From positions 31,111,795-31,175,794 of the forward strand of contig NC_092670.1 in NCBI RefSeq assembly GCF_964355755.1: a stretch of DNA of 64,000 bases, given 5' to 3'. Within the stretch, counting starts at the first letter, position 1. The number at the start of each line of letters is the position of its first letter. Source of the stretch: Antedon mediterranea (taxonomy: Eukaryota; Echinodermata; Crinoidea; Comatulida; Antedonidae). A program made the translations under genes and the position numbers. This document shows positions 10,701 to 21,400 of the stretch, piece after piece. A model generated the notes under the pieces. It saw nothing but the letters and a program-made list of their open reading frames with translations. It was not told the origin of the DNA and ran no database searches.

Positions 10701-12330
10701 TATTGACATAACAAACCATATTCATTTAACAGGCTATCTAATGTTTAAAGTAGAGTGTGGCATTGTTGTTATTTCGATATAAAAATCTATTTCCCCAAAT
10801 CATTTCTTTTTTAATATCAAATGAAGATTTTGGAGACTGGGCATTTTTAGTACATAAACATAAGGCAAGAACAATTTGTTGGTAAAATAATGGAATAGAT
10901 TCCAAATTAGGAATATTCTTAATATTATCTATGTATTTTTAGGATTAACTTATTAGGTCCAAACTTATCAAGAAAGGATGTTGCAAGCTGTATCCATGTT
11001 GCAGACCCTGACAAAATTCTTGTTGCCTAAATGGCTTTAAGCGAGTGGCACTTGCTTCCAAAATCACAAATGTTTAAACCACCTTGGGTTATTTTCCGAA
11101 TTACTACCTTTCTTGATATCTTGTCTTTCTTTTTTTTTCCATAAAAAGCTAAACATTAAGTAATTTACATTTGTTATGACATCTGCACTACTGGGTATAG
11201 TAGAATCAAGAAAGGTAAGACTAGAGAGACCACGAGTGTAGTAATTACAGTTGCTTTCTCAAAGAGCGTTAGATTCCTGCGGCTTCAACTATTTAAGGTG
11301 TTGTTTAACTTTTCAATTTTTTCTTTCCATATTTTATCATAGCATAGTTTCATATTTTTACTAAAATGGATTCCTAGCGTCTTCACAGGTATATCAGTTT
11401 ATGTAATTTCATCATATTCTATATCACCAAATGAAATTCCACAAGTTATTTTAATATTAACTTCAGGACCAGCTGTATTACCAAACTTATTTAATAATTC
11501 TAGTACTCTATTGTAATATGGTGTTGTGTTGAGGTACTAATGAAAACTCTTACTCGCTTAACTGTCGTAACACATATTGTTTATTCAGTATAATACTTCA
11601 GTACAATATACAACTATAAGTATAGATAAGGAACGGAGGATCAGTGATGCTGTCGGTGAGGTGTGAAGTGTGTATATTGGCTTCGGTTCATTTGCATATG
11701 TCACTACGTAATCTGTGAGGGTAACGATTGGTCCTCTAGTTGATCCAGGGGTGTTTGAGTGGGAGTGATTGATCTTATCTGGGAGGTTACAATGATGAAT
11801 TGGCCCTGTCGAATCTCTGCTAAAAACTGTCAATATCTAATTGTTTTACGATAGGAACAGTCACAAAGTTATTCTTTAGGGATTCGATTGTAAACTAAAT
11901 GGTCATTAAAACATCTGGACAAACTCTCCTCTGGACTTTCTGGGTCAAGTTTATGAACTTATTTGAATTCTGATACAAAGGTCAGTTTCTTAATTATAAA
12001 AGTATATCATTATATTGCACTATTTAAGGACTTTTTATTAGATACAAACAGTGTTGTATAATATGCGTATTGACTGATTTTTATATCAAATGTGTTTTTT
12101 TTTTAGTTCTATAGGAATACCATTGTTTGTTGGATCTTGCCTGACATTATTGGCTAATACCTCTGAAATAATAATAAAAAGTAACGAGGATAATGAACAT
12201 CCCTGCCTTAAACCTCTCTGCAGAGAGAAAAATTCTGATACCCAACCGTTATTGCAAACGGCACTTTGTACATTCTTATGTAAAGTTTCAACCCATTGAA
12301 TGAATGAGTTGCCAAAATTCATTCAATGTA
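10670..12330 (-). pseudogene. L1/Tx1-type reverse transcriptase remnant, interrupted
   Basis: At 12322-12086 the frame reads NFGNSFIQWVETLH, then SLQRGLRQGCSLSSLLF and EVLANNVRQDP. These are RT blocks 3-5, with RQGCxLS replacing the usual RQGCPLS. The active-site block just beyond is decayed (YAYYT instead of YADDT). After unrelated sequence at about 11985-11530, the thumb resumes with RVLELLNKFGNTAG, then KTLGIHFSKN and LNSWSRRNLT. The extreme C-terminus (LFYQQIVLALC, MIWGNRFLYR) is readable near 10900-10750. Confidence 0.8.
11530..11985. other. Unrelated sequence interrupting the LINE palm domain
   Basis: The LINE RT frame is recognisable on both sides but not here, so roughly 450 bp have either been inserted or degraded beyond recognition. 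I found no terminal inverted repeats or target duplication. The open frame at 11585-11833 has no recognisable domain. Confidence 0.4.
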
Positions 12331-12899
12331 AGCATTCCTTCACAGCTCTTTTTGTCATTCTCATATTAACAGTGATCAAACTTGACATAGTCTAAATATT
12401 TAATCATCTTTTTTTTTCTCGGGTTTATTGAGGTATAGATTTTCTTAAAGAAGTTAACCTTTTGTTTTAGAATTTCTTCTTGATCTGTAATAATATCACC
12501 TGCTTCCGTCTCAAGCTTTACAATTGTTTTTTTAGTTTCATTTTTTGTTTCCAGACCATGAAAATATTTACTGTTTTTCCCCTTCTTTACACCATTTTAA
12601 GCGTGCACGAATTTGCTGACCCTTTATTTTATCAATATAGAATTTATTTAGGTTCTTTTGCAAATTCTCTATTTCATTAAATTGATTTTGGTTAATTGTT
12701 GATAGATCTTGAAGATTTTTTAATTGAGTTGATAATTCTAAGAGATGAATTTATTAATGGAGAATTCTTTCACTTTAATTTTACAATATTCCAAAATTAA
12801 TATTTTATCAACTTTCGTATTTTCGGTAGAAAATTCATTTTTAATGTTGTATATCAAATCTTTAATTTGTTTGATGTACGTATTATCTTGCAGAGTGAG

Positions 12900-13658
12900 G
12901 TACGTAATTTCCATGTTCCTGGACCCCTAATGTTACAACTTAAAGCTATTTTTATTGACACAGCGAGGTGGTCTGTTAAAATGCTTGGACGGATATCACA
13001 TGATATTACATTTTGATCATCATTGATTAAAAAATAATCTAACCTTGTTTTGACATTTGGTCTTCTATAAGTAAATTTTCTTTTATCTTTGTTTAATACT
13101 CTCTATATATCTATAAACTCAAATCTATTATAGAAGAGTTTAAAGCTCTGGTGTCATTTTTTCCCGAGGGTCACCCCTCTTTATCTAATTTAACATTAGG
13201 TATATAATTAAAATCACCTCCCAAGGTAATTTTACTGTTATCTACAGTTTTTGTATCTGTCCATTTTCCATTTTTTTCCATTTTCCAATTTTTTCCATAA
13301 ATGAAATTCTTTCTCGGATATCATTCGGGGCATAAATGTTTCTGATTAATTTTACAGTTAACAATTAACATTCTGCCACATTCATCACTATGGTGTTTTA
13401 CATCACTTAGATTAACACATTTTTAAATAATAATAGGCCTAATAATAATACTTCTCTACTATTAGAAAGTCAATAGAATGGAAAAAGACGTCCTTTCCAG
13501 TCTTGATACACATTGACTTTTTTGCAAAAGTGACTTTCTTGGATGAATATAATGTCAGCTTTTTGACTCTCAAACCATTCGTAAATAGCAAGTCTTTTTA
13601 ATCTTTCTCTTAAACCACGACAATTAAGTGTTATAACATGAAGAGCACACTTAGACAT
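12900..13658 (-). pseudogene. LINE APE endonuclease remnant
   Basis: The N-terminus at 13658-13470 reads HVITLNCRGLRERLKR, then ADIIFIQESHF, the first two conserved blocks of the apurinic-like endonuclease that nicks target DNA. The C-terminal blocks, TYRRPNVKTRLDYFLIN and a PSILTDHLAV box, lie near 13085-12950 and GPGTWK follows. The middle is disrupted by stops and frame changes. No functional enzyme can be made. Confidence 0.75.
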
Positions 13659-13670
13659 GTGATAATATTA

Positions 13671-14655
13671 TTAAGTTGTAAACTTACTTTCATTTTTTCT
13701 TCTTATTATTGCGCTTTGAACGTGTGTAACTGCCAGAGAAGGTCCTGAAGATTCTATGCTGGCTGAAGCTATCACAGTGTTTCGGGTGTCTAGGCTGATC
13801 ATCAGTTTTGGAGTCACTATTTGAAGATGGTTAATTTGAAACAGCGAGTGCTTTGCTTTTTCTTTCTTTTTGCTCTTGATTTTTCGATCGATGATGGACA
13901 ATAACATGACATCAGATACAAGATCTTTCTGATGCTGGATTTGCGTGGACATTGTGTGGTACAAGCGGAAGTTGACAATCAACTTTCTTATGCCCTGGAA
14001 TTTTACGAACTCAATAGTACAAGAATATACAGTGTGTCCCTGTTGGAGGCATTAACTACATGCAATTTTTGGTTTTAGTTGACCATCATGATAAATTCTG
14101 CTAGTAAAACTTCCAATTTGACATTTTCTTGGTAACCGGTTACTTAGCAATTTGATTATAACTGATCTATCACCTGTTTCACAGTTAGTTAGTTTTCCAT
14201 TAACTCTTAGTTTAGTTCTTGTCATTTTGTTCACAAAAATACTTTCATATTGTACTTTAAGGTATTGCAAATTGAGTCATCACTGTAGGATAGCGGAATG
14301 TCTTTGATGGATACTCTAACCTCATCTTTATTCGGTTGTTTAGTGAATGGATTTACAGTGTGAAAATCATAGTGCTTACCTCCAATACTTATTCCAGAGG
14401 ATAATAACGAGAAAAGGCTTTCACTGTGATCTATGTAGAGATTCGCCAAAGGCTGCGTATTTTTGCAGTCCTAAAAATGTATCCTGGATCGATTAACTAG
14501 CTTAACACAATGAAAATGCTTTCGCCATTCCATGGTACTTTCTTTTTCTTCACATAAGAACAATAGCTTGGTGTTTTGAGAGCTACGTTGTACGAGTTAG
14601 GCATTTCAACCTGCTGTGTTTGTCCAGGGTAGTTTTTTATATTAACTTCTGCCAT
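13671..14655 (-). pseudogene. Tx1-like LINE ORF1 remnant
   Basis: Begins at an ATG at 14655 (MAEVNIKNYPG). Segments in shifting frames include VRVSIKDIPLSYSDDSI and GKLTNCETGDRSVII, then CQIGSFTSRIYHDGQ. The combination of an RRM-like valine-rich strand, a GKLTxxxTGxR motif and an IGxFTxRIYHxGQ motif is typical of ORF1 proteins of Tx1-group LINEs, which bind RNA with zinc knuckles. Here the knuckle cysteines are lost and several stops and frameshifts break the frame. Confidence 0.65.
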
Positions 14656-16150
14656 AGCGTTGACTACAAATCACGTTGTCCTTCCTGCACAGTGAACCGG
14701 GACAGCGAAGCTCAGGCTAAGTTTTAAACCTGACTTTAGCGACTTTTAAGATATCTAAACTAAAAATCTCTATATCAGACAGTTCCTTGATGCTCAATAT
14801 TACAGCATATTTTTAGAGAAATTTAAAATACTAGAGGGGAAGCGAAGGAAGCGAGGAAGTGTAGACGATGGTTCTCGGAACGATAATTACTCGGGTAAAA
14901 AGGTTTTATTAGAACGTTTTCCTTGTACGTTTTCTGTCGGTTACCATTATTGAAAATGCCTGACATTCGTAAACTAAACCTACTCTGTTTCACAGTGTTT
15001 TAGATGATTAACATTTTAAAGTATAGTGTTTATTGTTTGGTAGGGCCCTTATAGGGCGAGGTGGGGAGGCGGATTTAATTTGTGGAAGATGCTTATTCAA
15101 GGGATATGTTAATTTTTTTAGTTTTAATAATATGGAAACATTTATAATCAAATGAAATCCTCTAATAGATATGAAAAGTGGTAAAAAAGAAGAACAAATG
15201 CTTGGTAAATTGTAGATAACAGTGCGATGAATTATACTACAAATAGTATGATTGTGTTATTATAAATAATTATGTGGATGGACGTTTATTAGATAGTTGG
15301 GTTGGAGGTGGGGATTATTATTCAAAGTGATGTTTTATTGGAGAGGCGTTTATTCAAATATATACAATCCTAATAATTAATACATTATTTAATTTAAACA
15401 TCTTTTGAATCTAACTTCCGCGACAGAGTGGGCCGTTTCGGCCCAAGAAAGAAGACATTACGACTTGCAGCATGGGCAGACATCCCGGTCCTAACGGGAA
15501 ACAGATAGCCTACACTGTTATTCCTGCCAGCTTACTAAATAAAACTCGGTTATCGAGATTTTACTCGATCGATTTTAAACAAAATGTCTTATCATCAAAT
15601 CTCCCTATGTAATTTTATAATACTATTCTCCACAATATATTCAGATGCTTTATGGCGTATATTTAATTTAATTTTTTAACTACTGTACCTTCACACGCGC
15701 GGGTCGTTCCTAAAATAAACAAAAACTAAAATGGCTATAGCTAGCCACTCTAACGGCCAACTTAGTTTAAACCAGGTGAACTCATCGTGAACCCGGAAAT
15801 TAGTTTGAACGTTGCGTAGAATTGAAATTGAGTTGAAAATCAATCGTTGAAATCATAAATTTGGTTTAAAAAAACTCTTTATAATATCTTCCTAAAAAGA
15901 TAGAAATATGGAACAATATCGTAATAGTGAAAACTAATGTTAACTAATTTACATTTCACGGTACATCTGAGATAGATCAGGTAGGTACCCAAGGCAGAGA
16001 TTTGTACCGAAGTTTTTCCATTGTGCTTGCCTATGTCAGAAATTACCATATTTTATATATAGATTGACCACAAAGGTGTGTATAAAGCAACAATTTTAAA
16101 GAGCTAGCAACAGTATCTCCTTGGTGAAACTGCAGCGTTCTCATCTGCTC
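14656..16150. other. Noncoding stretch, nothing firm recognised
   Basis: The first few hundred bases are presumably the 5' untranslated region of the decayed LINE. Beyond that I see no gene, RNA or clear repeat. A slightly GC-richer patch at 15415-15540 contains GGGCCGTTTCGGCCC-like inverted words but no coding signal. Confidence 0.45.
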
Positions 16151-16151
16151 T

Positions 16152-16650
16152 CTATTCAAGACGATGGCGGTAGTGATAGTTTGTGGGGTGGTGGTTGTTG
16201 TGGTAATTACGGTGGTGGACGTAGTAGTGGTCAGCGTGGTGGTGGTCGTGTGGTAGAGTTTGTCTCCGTCGTGTCGTGGTAGTCAGTGTGCTCACCTTGG
16301 TCGTGGTAGTCTTGGTGATCGTGGTGTTCGTAGTGGTCGTTATCGAATTGTTAATTACCACAGACGATAACTACTAAGTGTGTAATTGTAGAATGTATGT
16401 TTTATTCTTTTCTTAAATTAATAATAATGATAATTTAATAACATTAATTTCATAAACAATAATCCATCCCGATATGTTCTATGAGCCCCTTCTTCAAGGG
16501 TGTATAGTCACCTCGTCCTAGTTTAGACGAGGTGAACAAAACCAAGTTGCACAAGACAAATGTGTTTACATTCAAGCACTGTATCCTATTATATTTAAAA
16601 TGTAAAACATGTTTTTATTTTCTAATAAAAACCCTAATAATTAAGCAATT
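16152..16650. repeat. Inverted copy of the 6791-7160 repeat with GT-rich tract
   Basis: A GTGGT-rich tract (16160-16350) is followed by the reverse complement of the block found at 6791-7160, including the CCTCGTCCTAGTTTAGACGAGG hairpin region at about 16512-16533 and AAAAACCCTAATAA near 16625. The two copies lie about 9.3 kb apart in opposite orientation. The GT-rich tract corresponds to a short version of the 1-kb CAC array beside the other copy. Confidence 0.75.
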
Positions 16651-18459
16651 TACATTTTTATGAGACAAGTTATGATATAACAGTTACTGTAAATATATGT
16701 AACATGAACTGATGATACAAAACTAGATACAATTATAAACATGAAATCTACATATCTCAAGACCGAGATTTTGAACTTACAGTATTATGAGAAAATGTTT
16801 AGTAGATACATTCATATCCACTGTACAAACGTGGCCGGAATGGCTTTATCTTTCAGTTATACGTTTCACCTTGATATTCTGATATACAATTAACAATGTG
16901 TAGGTGAAAAAACTGGATGTTATTGAAACAATATTAAAGGTCCTGGACAATACAAATTTCTTGTAATTGTCCTACAATCGTGCTTTATATACTATATAGT
17001 TAATAGTACAAACGACTACCAAACACTTAGTTCACTTTACTCATTAAAAGTATATACATTTTGTTAATAAACATGATAATGCTGTCCTTCTTCTCAAATA
17101 TTTCAGTGCCCAAAATGCAATGCGATAATAGTGCATCAGACGTAGAATAAGCAAACATCGGTCTCATGATTCTGTAATTGCATAATGATGATACCTTCTA
17201 AGAGTAAATATTATTAGCCGTACTTCACATGCACAGTCATAATATAAGCTTCCTCTTTCACTAAATATACAAAAAACAATAGATAATTTTATCTTGACTT
17301 TGAAATATAAAAAATGAATATTTTTTTTACAAAAATAGGTCATGTCGCAGTTTATTTAACTAAGATCAGTTTTGTAGATAAAAACACTTTTAAAATAAGG
17401 TTTTCACTTATAAAAAGACAAAATAGACGGTTAAATTCAATCAAAACCCCATTGATTTCTAGTCAATTTTTTTGAATAATTTTTGCTTTTAATTGTGGCA
17501 CACTCAAACGAAACCAGACATAAGTTGCATGGATAGATTTGTATAGACAGCTAAAATAATAAAAGGCTGAAAATTAGTTTACGGAAAACGATATTTGAAA
17601 CAGTATTATTTATGTTTTTCTATTTTGAGATGAGACAAATAAAATGCAGGAATTTTAACATTTTGTGTTGTCTGTTAGTTAAAATAAAATAAAATAATAA
17701 TGCATAATAAATTGTGCATGGTTTTCATGAATCCTTTTGTGTATTATGTTTAAATTAAATGTGTTCCTATAGGTTGTTTTTAATAAAACATTTATATAAC
17801 AATATAATATATAGAACAATATTTAATTAATGAACGAAGGTATGAAGTTTCATTGAAATACAACAATTAGAATACCCATTTGCTTTGTACTTGTCATTGC
17901 CTTTTACTTAACTTTAACAGCATTTTTTTTATTGTTACAACCAAAACGTTAGACTGTGATGTCTCTGTGTAAACATGGTATCACTATTTTCAGTTTAAAT
18001 CTTAGATTATGTAGTTTCTGTATTTTTGAAAATCTAAATTTTGACAATTTCTACTTATGTTTGATTTCGCCTGATATTTTGAGTTTGTATCCAATTTTTG
18101 GTCAAAGTGAATAACTAATAATATGTGACAATAAAATGGCATATTCGTCAGGAGATAATACATCTTTAAGAGTAAGTGTTAATAATAATAATAATAAATA
18201 ATTATTGCTGTTTATTTCAGATTGTAAATTAACACTCGAAACCCTCTATAGACATGGAACACGAGTAGGTAGATAAGACTAATTAATCTACGTCTCGAGA
18301 GAGTTTTGTTGAGCTACTTAGCTTGACTTCCTCAATTTCAGTCACCATGCGGTTTGCCTGCATAGTAGGCCTATACTGAACAACTGCAGGAGTTGCTGAT
18401 TAAATCGACAACTCTCATCAGACGAAAGTTCGTTGGTTCATTTTATGAATTTGGCTTAG
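16651..18459. other. Noncoding region with two repeat fragments
   Basis: At about 17385-17500 an inverted fragment of the dispersed repeat family carries TAAAAAGACAAAATAGACGG. At about 18010-18175 a segment ends GGTCAAAGTGAATAACTAAT ... GATAATACATCTTTAA. This matches the right terminus of the TTAA-flanked elements described at 50180-58193. A short (ATA)n run lies near 18182-18196. No gene is recognised. Confidence 0.55.
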
Positions 18460-21400
18460 TTACCTAGCACATACACTGAACCCAGAAAGTGTTTGTTTGT
18501 CTTGAAATATCTTTGTATTTGCAACTTTTTTAATAGACCACAAATATATTTTCTGTGAAACCAGGGAGATGTAAATCCCGGGTGAAACACTGATATTAAG
18601 AATTCAATAAATGCCATGATCATCTTTATATTAATTTTACTTACAACCATTACGAAATATCTCTGCCTCGTTAGAAGAGCTGAATAAGAAGACTGGGGTC
18701 GGAAACTCATGTTCCCATTCACATGTTGACAGCGGTGTATCAATAATAAGTAGCCATCCTTTATCAACTTCGCATCCGCCATAATATTTATTAACAAAGA
18801 ACACCCGTGCCTTGCTGTAGTAATTTAAAATAAATATATAATGTCCTCTTTTATGTAATATTCCAAAACTTCTCATAATTATAGTTTGTTTTTTTTTCCT
18901 TTTTTCAAAGGATTTTTTTCAAGGATTTTAAGCATAATTTCACCAACCATCACTGTTTAATTTTTCTTTTAATTGTTATTACAATAATGGACATTGTTAG
19001 TGTAGTATAGGATTTGCATAATCCCACGTGGTATGTTTTATATTTTGATTATGATGTGCAGCAACAAGAAAAGCTATAACCTTACAATATGTAATTATTT
19101 CATTATTTTTTTGCTTTTAAATCTTCCCAATGTGAATACAACATTGAAGGCATAATTCCTAATTTTCATTTGGCTACGAAAAAACAGATTTAAAACTTAC
19201 TCATGACCTGCTATGCTGAAGTAATTCATCTCTACACCAGGCTTTAAATCATCCCAAGGTGAATCAAGAAGATGTTCAATTGAAAACCAAGATGTTTTAG
19301 TCGTTGTTATTCCGTTAAATGTCAAATGTATAAGCTCGTCATAACTTTTTGAATACAATGTTAACTTCACCTATGCATACATTATTAGCGATTATTAATG
19401 AGTATGTAGGTATATTTCTTTAATAGTGACTAGTATTATGCAAATTATACTATAAACAAAAGTTGATCAAATAAGAGTTTAAAAATAAGAATGGACATGT
19501 ATTCAATAGAGCTAATACAGAGTTTTAAAAATAAGTATATGAAAACAGAGAGAGAAAAAGGATGTTTAAGAGCAATTTAAATGCTGGCTACTGTATGTAT
19601 ACAATAGGACATTATAGTATATCAGTAGCAATGTGTTCAATGGTAGATTAGTATAGATCATTACGCTACAAACCTGAATAATGTTCGAACTAGTCCAGTT
19701 TTCCAACAGTTTGTTCAATCTGAAGTTTTCTGAAGAACCAAATGATTTAGCAGCCTCCGATTCTGATGTTTGAGTTCCATCGACAAATGACTCATAAATG
19801 GAAACTCCAGTACCCGACATGCCCTTGAATATCAAGTTCCATTCTAAAAAAGAATCGGCATGAACGAATAAGTTTCTCTATTCTGTATGTTATACCAGAG
19901 AAGAGTGAAATTATAATTTCACTCATCCCTGGTTAATAATATTTATTCGGCAAAAGTTCATAAAGTACATTTTACAATTCATCTTGCCAGGAGCAAGTAA
20001 TAGGCATGAGCCCAAACAAAAAACTGCTCTTACTCCATCATTACTTATAAAATACAAAAATAACAAAACTAAGTAGCACAAATTAAGTCAAAATAAAACA
20101 AAACAAAACAAAGTTATAATGAGATACACCAATTAAAAATAAGCTGCATTGAATAAACAATATAAACAATTACAACTTAATATTTTGAGATCAAATGTTT
20201 GATGAGTTGGGCTTTAAAGTCTGAAATTGTAGCACATTGTTTAATTTCATTGGGAAGTTGCTCCCATAATCTAGGGAAAATAACAAACGATGAATTTAAA
20301 AATGTATTGGTCTTTGCCTTCCAATGTATTAACCGCCCTTCACACCTCTCACTTGATCTCACAAACTCATTAAAGGATGATGGACAGAGGCCATGCATTA
20401 TTTTAAAACCTAATATGAGTCTATACACTTTAAATATATCTTCAATACTTAAAATATTTAGGGTCTTTAACCTATATAAATATGAAGTGTCCCAATTTCC
20501 TTCTTTTCTGTACATAATTATTCTAGTGGCCTTTCTCTGAACCCTTTCAAGTCTATACATATGAGATATTTCAGTAGGTGCCCACATACAACAATAGTAA
20601 GTCAAAACAGGTAGTATTAGTGCTTTGTAAAGATTTAGCATTGTCATCCAAGACATTGCTTTACTACATCTTGAAACAAAACCAAGAAGTTTGCTTGCCT
20701 TACTACAAACATAATCTACATGAGAGTGGCATGTTAATTTACTGTTGATATATACACCAAGTAGTTTGAATTCATGGACTCTTTCCGTTGAATCGGAATT
20801 GATATCGTAAGCAAATATGATGGGATCTTTACACCTGGATAAACTCATTTCTGCACATTTTGATGCCTTTAATGGTAGTTTATTTAAAACTGACCATTCA
20901 TAAATCTTATTTAAATCACTCTGTAACTTTATACAGTCTTCTAATTCATGAATAGGTCTTGAAATGGTATTGTCATCAGCAAATTGAAAAATTGAAGATT
21001 CTATACCATATTCAAGATCACTCACATACAATAGAAACAAAAGAGGGCCAAGAACTGACCCCTGGGGTACCCCTGATATTACATTCTTCCAATGCGATAT
21101 TTCACCTCTATAGATAACTCTTTGTTTTCTATTTAAAAGAAAATCCTGAATCCATTTATTTAAACCTTTGTTTAAGCCAATATTGTTAAGTTTCTTAATC
21201 AGACGATTATGGGGTACTTTATCAAAAGCAGATGAAAAATCTAAGAAAATTACATCTACTTGCTTACAATTTTTTGCATCTAAACTTTGAGCCCATGAAT
21301 GAAACGCCTTAGTGAGTAACAATTCAGTACTATAAGCATGTCTAAAACCAAACTGATTATCTGATAATATACTATTAGCCTCTAAGAAATTATTTATTTC

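Larger units (their letters stand above)
10640..14655 (-). mobile_element. Decayed L1/Tx1-like non-LTR retrotransposon
   Basis: Reading the minus strand from 14655 down gives, in order, an ORF1-like segment, an APE endonuclease, an L1-type reverse transcriptase and a C-terminal tail. This is the standard L1/Tx1 layout. All parts carry stops and frameshifts, and the palm region is interrupted by unrelated sequence at about 11530-11985. Motifs include TLNCRGL at the endonuclease start, RLDYFLIN and a TDH box at its end, and RQGCSL in the RT. The total of about 4 kb is shorter than an intact element of this type. Confidence 0.8.

Noticed and set aside
18456-18797. 113-codon minus-strand frame as a separate gene
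   Set aside because: It overlaps the phase-supported exon at 18871-18645 in a different frame and has no domain.
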